From: Luidia sarsii
Taxonomy: Eukaryota > Echinodermata > Asteroidea > Paxillosida > Luidiidae
Reading direction: 5' to 3'
Assembly: GCA_949987565.1 (NCBI GenBank)
Contig: OX465121.1
Location: 1,939,117 to 2,003,116, forward strand
DNA: 64,000 nt
Positions 10,090 to 21,607 of the stretch are shown here, piece after piece (position 1 is the stretch's first letter; each line of letters opens with the position of its first letter). The position numbers and the translations under genes were made by a program. The notes beneath the pieces were generated by a model, which was not told the origin of the DNA, did no database searches, and saw only the letters and a program-made list of their open reading frames with translations.

Positions 10090-11540
10090 TAAGAAGGATG
10101 GCTGACCGTTTAGCCAAGATCTACTACAGCCCTAGGGGCTACTGGAAAGGAATCTCTCGGTGCTTGCTTTGGTCGCAGAGGAGGCTGTTGAGGTTCTTGG
10201 TGGTAGTTTATTGGAATTAGTTGGCCAATCAGCAGCAGTTTGATCCTCGGCATTTCTGCCGGCTGTTCACTGAGGTAGTGCATGGTAACACCCTTGTTCC
10301 AGCCGAATATATTTATCACCAGGTTGTTCTGCCGTTCGACCTGAGAGTTCCGAGAGATGGGCGTGGGGTACCGTATGTGATCCCCTCGTAGTTCAGACCA
10401 TCTTCGTCTTCGGTTGGGTAACTTCCGGGTCTATCCTCATGTTTCATGGCAGGGAATATGGCTACCTTAACGGCCCAGAGGTGGCAGTGGTCATCCTTGT
10501 TTTTGAAGTCGATGACGGCTTTCTTAGCCCTTACTTCCGCTGGGAGAGGGATGTCGGACCCTCCTCGAAGAGGCTGACATTGGGCTACCCGATCTACAAC
10601 CCAGCCGGACCCTATCTGCGTTCACTTCTCGAGGATTTCTAGGACATTCGGTAATGCTTGATCGAGGGCTCCCTCGATTTCATTCGCCCACAGAGTCCTT
10701 TCCTGCTTGTGGCGCAGCACGGGGTCTGTGTACTCCGAGCTGTCGTCTGGTCTGTCCTTTCGAAGCAGGACCTTGAGGGCAAGCTGGAAAAGTACGCCAC
10801 CTAGTGCTCGGATCTCCTCCTCAGCTTCTCTCTGATCTGAGGGCGCACTCCCTCGAGGAAGGTCCTGGGGTCTGCGCCCTGGGTTTCTAACGCATGCATC
10901 TCCCAGGCCCTGCGACAGTTTCCGATGGTCCCCGGTGATTGGTGGAATTGTGACCACTCCGGTACGCCGACAAACAAGTCAAGGATCTCATCCTGGTACT
11001 CCACGGATCTCAGGACTTTGTGGCGAGGAATGGGGTCGTATTCCTCCTCAATGGCCTTTCTCTCGGCGGCCTTCTCTTTGCGTGGTGCGGGGGGTAGGAC
11101 GATATTTCCTAGGCTGTAAGGGTTTTAACAAGTGCCCCATTGACATAATCAGGGATGGGTTCATCCAGCAAGGCCCGTCTCCGAGCGTAGGCCTCACGCG
11201 CTAGCGAATGCTCAGCTCGGCGGACCATGGCCGCGTTGTAGCGGTCGAGGGTCTCGCGGAGGCCTTGAAGGACCAACCTAGATCGGGCATGGAGGTGGTA
11301 CGAAGCCTTAAAGCAGTCTTGCTCTCGCTGCGTACGCCATGCCACGATTGGTCATATACATAGGGCCGCATTTCTCTAATTGGATGATCAGTTTGCAAAT
11401 TGCTAGCCCGCGCCGTCTTCAGGCGTACCCTTCGTACGCACTCCTTGCAGGTGCACATAGCAGGTTCCGCTTGTCGGAGCGGGGACAGGCGAAGAGCGAG
11501 GAGGTCTTCTCCTCCACCTGCTGATTGAGGCGGCGTTCCA
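10090..11540 (-). pseudogene. N-terminal part of a Polinton-type DNA polymerase B-associated protein, heavily decayed
   Basis: Read from 11540 down to 10090, several minus-strand frames join in consistent order: a zinc-finger-like start (FACPR, CAHLQGV near 11440-11530), a charged region, a segment with DEILDLFVGVPEWSQFH and IGNCRRAWEM, then LFQLALKVLLRKDRPDD, then GSGWVVDRV, QPLRGGS, and the motif FKNKDDHCHLWAVKVAIFPA near 10450-10510, then INIFGWNKGVTMHYLSE. I associate this order with the long N-terminal regions that precede the B-family polymerase domain in Polinton/adintovirus-like elements. No polymerase catalytic motifs are present. At least one internal TGA (near 10627) and several frameshifts (near 10370, 10800, 11100) disable it. 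It converges with the plus-strand virion-type genes. Confidence 0.55.
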
Positions 11541-11544
11541 CCTC

Positions 11545-13985
11545 GTTGCGCTCGGCCTTACCGGCCTGGGGGCACAGCTCGGCCTTACAGGCTTAAGGGC
11601 ACAGCTCGGCCTTACAGGCTTAAGGGCACAGATCGGCCTTACAGGCCTATGGGCACAGCTCGGCCTTGCCGGCCTAAGGGCACATCTCGGCCTTGCAGGC
11701 CTGTGGGCACAGCTCGGCCTTGCAGGCCTGTGGGCACAGCTCGGCCTTGCAGGCCTATGGGCACAGCTCGGCCTTACCGGCCTGGGGGCACAGCTCGGCC
11801 TTACCGGTTTAAGGGCACAGCTCGGCCTTACAGGCTTAAGGGCACAGCTTGGCCATACCGGCCTGTGGGCAGAGCTAGGCCTTACCGGCATAAGGGCACA
11901 GCTCGGCCTTGCCGGCCTGTGGGCACAGCTCGGCCTTGCAGGCCTGTGGGACAGCTCGGCCTTGCAGGCCTATGGGCACAGATCGGCCTTGCAGGCCTAA
12001 GGGCACAGATCGGCCTTGCAGGCCTGTGGGCACAGCTCGGCCTTGCAGGCCTGTGGGCACAGATCGGCCTTGCAGGCCTAAGGGCACAGCTCAGCCTTGC
12101 AGGCCTGTGGGCACAGCTCGGCCTTGCAGGCCTGTGGGCACAGATCGGCCTTGCAGGCCTGAGGGCACAGCTCGGCCTTGCCGGCCTATGGGCACAGCTC
12201 GGCCTTGCAGGCCTGTGGGCACAGATCGGCCTTGCAGGCCTAAGGGCACAGCTCAGCCTTGCAGGCCTGTGGGCACAGCTCGGCCTTGCAGGCCTGTGGG
12301 CACAGATCGGCCTTGCAGGCCTGTGGGCACAGATCGGCCTTGCAGGCCTAAGTGCACAGCTCGGCCTTGCCGGCCTATGGGCACAGCTCGGCCTTGCAGG
12401 CCTGTGGGCACAGATCGGCCTTGCAGGCCTATGGGCACAGCTCGACCTTGCAGGCCTGTGGGCACAGATCGGCCTTGCAGGCCTAAGGGCACAGCTCGGC
12501 CTTGCCGGCCTATGGGCACAGCTCGGCCTTGCAGGCCTGTGGGCACAGATCGGCCTTGCAGGCCTGTGGGCACAGCTCGGCCTTACAGGCCTGGGGGCAC
12601 AGATCGGCCTTGCAGGCCTATGGGCACAGCTGGGCCTTGCCGGCCTATGGGCACAGCTCGGCCTTACAGGCCTATGGGCACAGCTCGGCCTTGCCGGCCT
12701 GGGGGCACAGCTCGGCCTTACAGGCCTATGGGCACAGCTCGGCCTTGCAGGCCTGGGGGCACAGCTCGGCCTTACAGGCCTGGGGGCACAGCTCGGCCTT
12801 GCAGGCCTATGGGCACAGATCGGCCTTGCCGGCCTGGGGGCACAGCTCGGCCTTACAGGCCTGGGGGCACAGATCGGCCTTGCAGGCCTATGGGCACAGC
12901 TGGGCCTTGCCGGCCTATGGGCACAGCTCGGCCTTACAGGCCTATGGGCACAGCTCGGCCTTGCCGGCCTGGGGGCACAGCTCGGCCTTACAGGCCTATG
13001 GGCACAGCTCGACCTTGCAGGCCTGTGGGCACAGCTCGGCCTTACAGGCCTGGGGGCACAGCTCGGCCTTACAGGCCTGGGGGCACAGCTCGGCCTTGCA
13101 GGCCTATGGGCACAGATCGGCCTTGCCGGCCTGGGGGCACAGCTCGGCCTTACAGGCCTGGGGGCACAGATCGGCCTTGCAGGCCTATGGGCACAGCTGG
13201 GCCTTGCCGGCCTATGGGCACAGCTCGGCCTTACAGGCCTATGGGCACAGCTCGGCCTTGCCGGCCTGGGGGCACAGCTCGGCCTTACAGGCCTATGGGC
13301 ACAGCTCGACCTTGCAGGCCTGTGGGCACAGCTCGGCCTTACAGGCCTGGGGGCACAGCTCGGCCTTACAGGCCTATGGGCACAGCTCGGCCTTGCAGGC
13401 CTATGGGCACAGCTGGGCCTTGCCGGCCTGGGGGCACAGCTCGGCCTTACAGGCCTGGGGGCACAGCTCGGCCTTGCAGGCCTATGGGCACAGCTCGGCC
13501 TTGCCGGCCTGGGGGCACAGCTCGGCCTTACAGGCCTGGGGGCACAGATCGGCCTTGCAGGCCTATGGGCACAGCTCGGCCTTGCCGGCCTGGGGGCACA
13601 GCTCGGCCTTACAGGCCTGGGGGCACAGCTCGGCCTTACAGGCCTGGGGGCACAGATCGGCCTTACAGGCCTATGGGCACAGCTCGACCTTGCCGGCCTA
13701 TGGGCACAGCTCGGCCTTGCCGGCCTATGGGCACAGCTCGGCCTTGCCGGCCTATGGGCACAGCTCGGCCTTACAGGCCTATGGGCACAGCTCGGCCTTG
13801 CCGGCCTGGGGGCACAGCTCGGCCTTACAGGCCTGGGGGCACAGATCGGCCTTGCAGGCCTATGGGCACAGCTCGACCTTGCCGGCCTAAGGGCACAGCT
13901 CGACCTTACAGGCCTGTGGGCACAGCTCGGCCTTACAGGCCTATGGGCACAGCTCGGCCTTACAGGCCTGGGGGCACAGCTCGGC
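11545..13985. repeat. 2.4-kb minisatellite of 27-bp units, about 90 copies
   Basis: The unit approximates GGGCACAGCTCGGCCTTGCA plus GGCCTAT, 27 bp. GGCC-centred symmetry and few stops make it open in several frames on both strands, giving apparent proteins of 9-residue repeats. Variation is mainly A/G at the TTACAGG/TTGCAGG site and in the GTGGG/ATGGG/GGGGG spacer. The proximal end merges with the zinc-finger-like part of the minus-strand gene at 11530-11560; the distal end at 13985 abuts a truncated F1 element. Confidence 0.95.
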
Positions 13986-13989
13986 AGCC

Positions 13990-14227
13990 GCCATGGCGCC
14001 GAGGGACCCGGGGTTAAAACAAAATGACCAGTAGTGGAATCTGTTATTCTCACTGAATCCAAAATGGGCGCGTGGCACGGTTTCACGGGGATTTCGGTCG
14101 GGGTAGTTTTAAATTTAATACAAACGTTGCCGTACCCGCTGTACTTGGACCCTACAGTCACCCGCCCCTCCAAATTTAAAATGTCAATAAAAAAGGGTGA
14201 CTTGTCGGGTCCAAGTTACTCGGACTA
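13990..14227. mobile_element. Truncated foldback element, family F1 (right end)
   Basis: Shares with other F1 copies the internal block GATTCTCACTGAATCC-like sequence followed by AAAATGGGCGCGTGG, and the terminal block AAAAAGGGTGACTTGTCGGG ending in TTACTCGGACTA at 14227. The left arm is missing; the copy begins at the minisatellite edge. Confidence 0.8.
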
Positions 14228-16220
14228 ATTGAAGTCATTGACTAATGCTTTCTCACATATTTATGATGATGTCATGAGATAGGTCAAAAGCTGGGAGATT
14301 GGAGATGCTCGAAAAGAGAACATGACCTGTATGACGCAGTCCAGTAGGACCAGGGTTCGATTCATCGCCACAACAAATCAATAGCCGATACAGGTGAAAA
14401 CACATTTGGCATTCCCATGGAGGTTTCCTTCCTTCGTGGCATACCGTTGTTTGGGAACTCGCAGTCGATGGCTGCTGCAGGTGGTACTAGCTCCACTCAC
14501 CCCCGGTGAGTGGGGTGCCATCACGCAGCGGTGGCTTGTTCCTGAATCTTCGGCCTTCGCGTTGTGTCGTCCCGTCCCCTCACATCTTCCACCTCAGAAC
14601 CCCGAGAGCGTATTAATTAAAACATGTGTATATACTGAGCCGCAACACCTTGTCTCCATCTACAGTTTCTTGGCCTGATGTCTCGACATCACCCTTCCAC
14701 TCTCTACCCCTTACACAACGAAAGCAAAGAAGTACATGTAAACAATCTGGATTACAACAAGCTAGAGAAGTTCGTTACACGATTCGGCATTTAACCTACT
14801 TGGTATTGAAGCTACTTATCCGGCCACCTCTATAAAACAGTCTCTTGTTCATAACGGCCACCTCATTACATGGTCCCGATCGACATTGCATGTGTTTTAA
14901 TGGACGCAAGTTTCGATATTGCGGCCTGCAGCTGTCCAACGCGGCCAGCGGCCAGACCTCTTGGGACGACGCATGTACATTTGCATTGAGCACTAGAGAT
15001 GTATGTCTGTTGGCAAACAGAACATAACGCTTTGCCGCATCTGGATCTCTTCAAAAAAAAAATCAATTTCAATTTAATTGCAAAACCGCGGGTATATACC
15101 GAACACGTTGTCTCCTTTTTTCTTTATTCGCATCCCTTTTATTGTAGATTTCTAAAAGCCCAAAATACATATTCCCTACAAATGTTTCGATTAGGCCTAC
15201 CCTGACATCCTACATCCGGGGCCACAGTTTTTCTTGATTGCTTAGGTGGGCGTGCATCCTCCTAATGGTTTGGTGCCTGACGCTGATGTTTTGGGCGAGG
15301 CATCGCAAATTCAGCTACATTCCAGTCCTCTTCGTCTCCCTGAAGTAGAAATTACTCCAGAGAGCTACTGTTTGAACTGACTCAAGAAATCAAAAATACT
15401 ATAATACTAGTACTTGGCTACCACAGATGTAGAGTTTTGTTTTCAGCACAACAGAACAGTCAATTAAATCAATTGTTCGACATGTTCGGAGACTGAGACA
15501 AAAGTGACCCATGCACTACGTACTATGTACTTTCAATTGGCACTGACAGGAGAATCCTTTTTTTATAGGACAAACATTAGGGGTTCTGATTGGCTTAATG
15601 CTCCTCTGGAAAATCCCACTTTGTGTGTGATTCCCCATACAAAAAGCACACAAGGCATCTGATTGGTCAATTGCTCAATTGCTCCCAGCAGTAGCTCCTA
15701 CTTTCGCCATAAAATTGTCTATGAGGTTTCCTACACAAAATGACTCTCCTTAGGGAAAGCACCAAAGGCCCAAGTTGCTCCACACAGTGAACCCTACATA
15801 CATGACATAGCCACATATTTTTCATGGCAGGTTACATACAAATGTACTCTGTATGTAGATTATGTGCTATTAATAGGCCAGGCTGTGTATGTCACATGAC
15901 TTGGGTGAAAGACAGCAAAAATATAAAGTTCTCTGCTTGTCATGATGGGATTTCATGATGGGATCCAGAGTATTTCTTTTATATACTGTATGGTCAAAGT
16001 CAAGCATGAAGGACTCACTCATATCTCATATTTTGATTTGTTTAATCAAATTTTGGAATGCTAAAGATAGTTCCCTTGAAATTCTCTGTCTGTTTAAACA
16101 TCTTCTTGCTTGACGCATACATTATGTGGGTAGAAGTTAAGGTCATCACCAAGTTTCAAATGAAAAGTATAAACATAGCTATTAAAATTTTGAAGAAAAC
16201 AAGAACGGCAAAGAAAACAC
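14228..16220. other. Gene-poor stretch, nothing firm recognised
   Basis: No convincing coding frame. A GGTTCGATTC at about 14352 resembles a pol III B box and could be a SINE fragment. AT-rich otherwise. Confidence 0.4.
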
Positions 16221-16275
16221 TGACAGGACCAGGACTTGGCCCTGAGACCTCTGGTTTTGCCAACCAGTGCTCTTA
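16221..16275 (-). repeat. tRNA-derived SINE-like copy A
   Basis: On the minus strand it reads GCACTGGTTGGCAAAACCAG, then AGGTCTCAGGGCCAAGTCC, resembling the anticodon arm and T-arm (B-box) half of a tRNA-derived SINE. The same core recurs at 16321, 18845 and 21500. Confidence 0.5.
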
Positions 16276-16320
16276 ACATTCAAGTTATCAAAATTGATTG
16301 AAAAATTGAAAAAAAAAATT

Positions 16321-16380
16321 GACTGGACTGGGACTTGAACCCAAGACCTCTGGACTAATGTAACATTAACAGTGCTCGAC
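16321..16380 (-). repeat. tRNA-derived SINE-like copy B
   Basis: The minus strand reads CCAGAGGTCTTGGGTTCAAG followed by TCCCAGTCCAGTC. It contains a good B-box match (GGTTCAAGTCC). It lies next to copy A in the same orientation. Confidence 0.55.
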
Positions 16381-16399
16381 AATTAGTTGAACTTTGCAT

Positions 16400-18032
16400 T
16401 TGAATAAAATCAGGGGTGTGATCCAAAGAGATATACGGCAGTTAATGGTTGAATTGTTTCTGACTGGCACCCCAACTCCGGTAAAGACTAGTTGACTAGT
16501 TGACTATTTTGGAAGGCCAAGTTTCTTTGCCAAGTTTTTATTTAGTTCAAAAGTTCCCTGTCAATTTTTTCTTTGTTTGTTTCTATTAAAATTGAGTTAA
16601 AACGATTTTGTGACATAATTCAAGATGGCACATGAGGTTTTAATTCAATGAAATTTAAAGAAGGTTGGTATTTCTCGGTTTAATTAGCACTGTAATGCTC
16701 AGTGGTTTGTATGACTGCCTGCTGACAAAAATACAGGAAGCTTGAGAAGGTTTCGGACCAACAACTCCTGAATTCTGGTGACCACCAAGCTAACTGAGAT
16801 TGTGTGGTGCATGTGTAGTGGCAGGTACTACATTCATTATACATGTAGATAAACTAGATATAATTATTTTTGCATCAGTGTGTTGAGTTGCTTTGCTTGA
16901 TTGCAATCTTAGAAAATACTAACAGCTCTAGTAAAATTCAAACCAGCAACCTTTGCTTTCTAGTGTTTACTTCTTCACCACCAGCTACCAGCAAGTAGCC
17001 ATCAAATTAAAAAAATAAAAGTTTTAATGTGAAAACAAGAAAATCGGATTGAAAAGTGAAATGGCATTCTGAGGAGACACAACTGACAAACGGGTCATTT
17101 TAAGCATATGCTTATCATACAAAACTATAAAAAAAGACAGTGAAAAATGCCTCCATTTTGTAAGCAACATTTTAATAGCATACCGGTAAACAGAAAACAA
17201 AGAATGTAATGGAATAATTTACAATTATCAATAACCGTTCACATATGAATAAATCCCTACATATCACAAATGGCCGACTTCATCCTACATTCCTACATAG
17301 TGGTCTCTTTCAAAAGGGGATAAAAATACATTATTATCCTCTTGTTCAATTTCTCTTAGGTGTACAGGCATTTCTTTTTATTTATATAAAGATGGTGAAT
17401 GATAAGCATTGCCCACCCATTGTTTCAGCCTCAATGTCAATTGCCCTTATGTTCCCTGCAATTAAAATAGTATGGAGCTTAACAAAGAACATCCAGGCCT
17501 CACATTAGCCTCTTTACACCAGGGAGAATATAATTATTGGACCACAATGTGCTCTAAAGGTTGAAGTGCCTCAAATCAGTCACAGCTAAATGCATAGAAA
17601 CCAAACGAAATCTTGGAATATTTTGTCCTTTTTTGGTTTTAAAAGATACTCATTTGAAATAGAATTCTAAGAAGTGCCACATTCCATTTGTAAATGTAAC
17701 TGATGTCACTAAATCCATGATGATAGCTTTCCTGCACTAATAATGAAGGTTTATAAAGGGCACATGGGGCATTTCCTAAAACTTGGGCTTTGCTCAAGCA
17801 CAAGCATAGTCTCGATTCTCAAACATTTGAATATGCATGTCAGTGTCACAGCTCTGATGTCCTGAACAAAAATAGTTCATCTTATTTGAAACAAACAAAA
17901 GTCTAAAACCACGAACACTGCTAAAGCCAAGGATTGGGAATGACCCAAATTATTCTTCCTTGACTATATAAGATGCACATGACAGAGCTGCATGTACACA
18001 TGTACATATGTAAATGTACATGTACATGTATG
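16400..18032. other. 3' flank and likely 3' UTR of the CENP-O-like gene
   Basis: No coding frame recognised. The stretch just below 18033 should hold the 3' UTR. A minus-strand AATAAA at 17382-17377 is a candidate polyadenylation signal. ACATGTACATG runs occur at about 17990-18030. A block at 16487-16519 (AAAGACTAGTTGACTAGTTG) recurs at 18770-18798. Confidence 0.35.
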
Positions 18033-19970
18033 TCAGTATTTCACTGATGAAAGGGCCTTGGCCAACTTATCTTGCTTCAACAACGATTCCAGAAGCTTCA
18101 CGTCTATATCAGTCTGTACCCTGGAGTCTGCATTTTCTGAGATGCAATCAAAGACACCATACATGTAAGTAAATACACTATGTGCACGTAAACACAGAGG
18201 CCAGCCCTAAAATCTGAATTACAATTTAATCATTTAATAATACAAATTAGCATCAGATGGACTTACCACTAACATCAGTCAGACATACTCGTGTTGGTAA
18301 TGTTGTGTACAAATCATCGTAGTAAAGGCCAATCTGTGTGTCCCTTTGTTTCTTTAGTAGAATACTGAGCTGTATGAAGTCCACTGACTGGCTTGTGGAA
18401 ACGTCACCAACAAAATATGATGCATGGGCATAGTCTCGCTGTAATCAAAGCAAGAAACATTAATATATATATATGCATAAAATTTATATGTACATGTACA
18501 TGTGTATTGTTCATACACACTGTACAATATGTATATTGAGCATGTAAAATGCATGTAAATCTAACTACATGTAAAAATATATGCTGCTTATAAATATGAA
18601 CCTGTATTTGGCCCGGTCCATACAATTAATCACTACTGATACTCTTGTAGGAGTTAAATGCACAAATGAGATTGACTGGATTTCCATTCATGTTTAAGCT
18701 CCTTCCTGTTTCCAAACAATTCCTGCATTCTACACAAATGTTGCGCTTCTGACTGGTGCCCAACCCCAGCAAAGACTAGTTGACTATTTGGGAAGGCCTC
18801 CATCTAAGGGCTGGATACATGTAGCTCAGAAAGTAAGAGTGTGATACGCAAAACCAGAGGTCCCAGGTTAAAATCCCTTTCCAGTCAGTTACCTTTGCCC
18901 TTTTTCAAAAATATCATTTTTATTATACTTTTGTGGGTAAAGTATTTTGAGGAAAACAGATTGAAATTCATCAACAACCAAGTAAGTATCCTATGTACAA
19001 CTACATGTATATTCGAATATAAAAAATTAAAAAGCTAAAAAAAAAGTTTTCAAATAAAGTTCTGAATGAAGATTACTTGGACAAATGCACGTAAAGAGTG
19101 TGAAATACTCAATACCTTGAGCTCTGCAACTTGTTCTCTTCTGGATACATATGCATTCAACAAATCTGAAATCTCATCCACAAAACATGGCAGATTGTGA
19201 TTGAGATATTCCTCAGTAATGGCTGTCAATGGTAGGAAAACAGGCAAGGTGTGTCTGTACACCCTCATCTGAAGAGATTTGAATTCTAACTCCATGTAGT
19301 ATGGTTCATAATATTGTCCTTGGTAGAAAGTGTCCCATCGTATGCGTATGCGCCTATCACTGACATTTGTAAATGTCACACCTGTCAAACATGAAACACA
19401 ACAAAAGTTTAAGTTTCAGTATCACATTGGAATTCTGCACATCATCATTATGCTCATACAAGTTGGAAAAAAATGGCCAGTGTTACCTGAGAGCCTGTAA
19501 GCTTGCAAAAATTCCAGAGTCTTTAACCTCTTGGCAAATGCAACCAAGCTGATAACAGTAGAATGCTCAGCTTCTGATGTCACTTCAATATCAGCATCTT
19601 CATTTTTTAGTAATGCACTCAGTACCTGTGAAAAGATCAAAACAGAGTGCAAACCTTTTCTCATTATTTTTAAGAAATCAGTGGAATGCATTGCCCGACT
19701 AAAATTCATTGTTCTACTAAAACATTATATATTTTTATTGGCCATTTAAACCGTATTAGTACTCTCCATTAGAAGCTGTACATGACTTGAATGACAGCAC
19801 CTTGGCAGGTCCATGCTGAATTTTATAGATAAGTCTATCTTGTTGTTGCATTAGCTGTTGCAATGATTTCTGTAGAGATGCTAGCTGCTGCTGTTGTTTT
19901 ACAATACTCTCTTTTTCATCTGAAGCATGGTGTGACAAACCTTCCAATCTTTGTAGACCATGTAATGTGC
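18033..19970 (-). CDS. CENP-O-like kinetochore protein gene, five exons found, first exon missing
   Basis: CENP-O is a subunit of the constitutive centromere-associated network that helps anchor kinetochores. I assemble five coding exons on the minus strand: 19970-19801, 19625-19487, 19381-19116, 18438-18267 and 18136-18033 (stop TGA 18035-18033). All internal borders are GT/AG, and phases match across every junction (0, 1, 0, 1). The first exon encodes a glutamine-rich coiled coil (QQQQLASLQKSLQQLMQQQD), as expected for a CENP-O N-terminus. The third carries RHTLPVFLPLTAITEEYL and ISDLLNAYVSRREQ, which resemble the conserved CENP-O core. The fourth and fifth supply about 90 C-terminal residues. 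The exons total about 850 nt (283 codons), close to a full protein, so only a short 5' coding exon is missing; it was not found. The frame is intact, so the gene is probably functional. The family call is from memory. Confidence 0.72.
18821..18890 (+). repeat. tRNA-derived SINE-like copy C in a CENP-O-like intron
   Basis: Reads GTAGCTCAGAAAGTAAGAGT (A-box-like), then ACCAGAGGTCCCAGGTTAAA with ATCC (B-box-like), ending CCAGTCAGTT. It lies in the 677-bp intron between the exons at 19116 and 18438, opposite to the gene, and shows both pol III boxes most completely. Confidence 0.6.
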
Positions 19971-21475
19971 CTGTATGACAATGAAAAATGTGTATACATG
20001 TAAATCATATAAGTTTGTTGCCAATTAATTTTCACAACATAATGATAATTTATTTTGCATAATATTTAAAACAAGTTTGTGGGCTGGAATTTGTAGCTCC
20101 ACTAAAAATTAACTTATGTTCACATTCTCACTTTTGGGTAGCAACCTGAAATTGAGGGTGCTCAATCCAATTCTGCTCGTCAGAATATTTTGTATAAGCC
20201 ACCACAACTTCCTCAAGTGGGCAAAAATGCACGTTTTGCCCATTTGGGGTCAAATACAGTAATCTTAGGTTGTTCCTATGTACATGGGTATGACCCCAAA
20301 CTGCTTTCAAATTTGGCAAAAACAATCCACGAACCACCTCATACTTAAATTAAAAATTAATCAGTCCATTTGAGGATTTTCATACAGTGCATGCATGTAG
20401 GCCCCTATTAGATTTTTTTGGGTAATGTTATGAGACAATATGTTTGGATTTTAAGAAATTTACTGAAATAAAATATTTTATAATTATCTCTGACTAGAAG
20501 TGTAATCACAGAATTACAGAATTACAGGCCGCCCATGCAAGACAACGATGTGTGCAAAGTTCTGCCAGACACCGTTCAACCAGACAGTGTCACAATGCTT
20601 TTAAAACAGAAGGGCTCAACCATGGTTATTATTTGTATCTGGTTCTTTGAAGGATAAGTGTTGGAGTCAACAGGATCGGGAAAATTTAGATGCGGTGCCA
20701 AGACTTGGTTTTGGCACTGGCTTTGCCAAACTGAACGATCATGAAATTGGTTAGTATCATGAAATTGTATTCCTACTGATCCACCGCTGAAACCTGCTGA
20801 ATCAGGTGTCTTCTGGCACCATTGACACCGGTCACGATCAGCCACTACCACTCAATATATCTCACACATGGACATTTTAGAACACTAATTCTTGATCAGC
20901 TGACATTCTACTCAGAAGTCACACATCAAATCCCTCATATCCACAACTCTCACTCTTCACACAAGACAAAACCTAAGGAACAATGAGCATAAATAATCAT
21001 GGCAACATGGACAATACATTTACGTACAGGTAACATGACACGTTACATTTTCAGGGGTTGGTAGCAACCAACTCAAGATTTTTAGCGGCATGAAAACTCG
21101 CGGGAATAGGCCTGGGGGGAAATTTGATTGCATAATAAAAACACAAGGATTTGAGTATTAAAATCACAGTTACGGTACGTTACTAGCAAGTGCGCATACT
21201 TGAAGAAAACAAAATGCATGGACATGACATTTTACCTGCCTAATATATGAGACAATGTTCCACATTTTCACCCTCATTCAAAGCCATCAATTTCCTAAAA
21301 ATTGATACTGAAAATCAACTCCCTTTGATTGAGATGATTATCATGCGGTAAGGTTGGAGAGCGAGGGTCCATTGCATAATTTGGCCTAAGGGCAAATTTG
21401 ATTGCATAATAAAAACACAAGGCTTTGTCCATTAAAATCACAGTGGCGGTGCCGCTACTTGACAGACTACATGTA
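19971..21475. other. Upstream region of the CENP-O-like gene, no exon confirmed
   Basis: Any missing first exon and promoter may lie here or further up. I found no ATG-to-donor segment whose phase fits the acceptor at 19970. No other gene recognised. Confidence 0.35.
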
Positions 21476-21530
21476 AATGACTGGACTGAACCAGGACAGA
21501 AACCCGAAACCTCTGGTTTTGCATACCAAC
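21476..21530 (-). repeat. tRNA-derived SINE-like copy D
   Basis: The minus strand reads GCAAAACCAGAGGTTTCGGG followed by TTTCTGTCCTGGTTCAGTCC, matching the core of copies A-C. It abuts the end of the LINE remnant, which stops just after the FCYLGDM motif. Confidence 0.45.
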
Positions 21531-21607
21531 ATGTCTCCCAAGTAGCAGAACTTCTCCACATTTTTGTACGTCTCTCCAGGGACAATGGAGAACCACATTC
21601 CCACTGA

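Noticed and set aside
11649..14027. Open frames of 700-790 codons on both strands in the 27-bp array
   Set aside because: The period is 27 bp (nine codons) with no stop in several frames, so long frames are unavoidable. No start context, splice sites or domain supports a protein.
16221..16380. Functional tRNA genes
   Set aside because: Only the anticodon and T-arm halves are recognisable, the acceptor stems do not close and the copies are diverged. SINE-derived sequence is the better reading.
20128..20337. 69-codon minus frame as first exon of the CENP-O-like gene
   Set aside because: No donor site with the required phase and no similarity to a CENP-O N-terminus.
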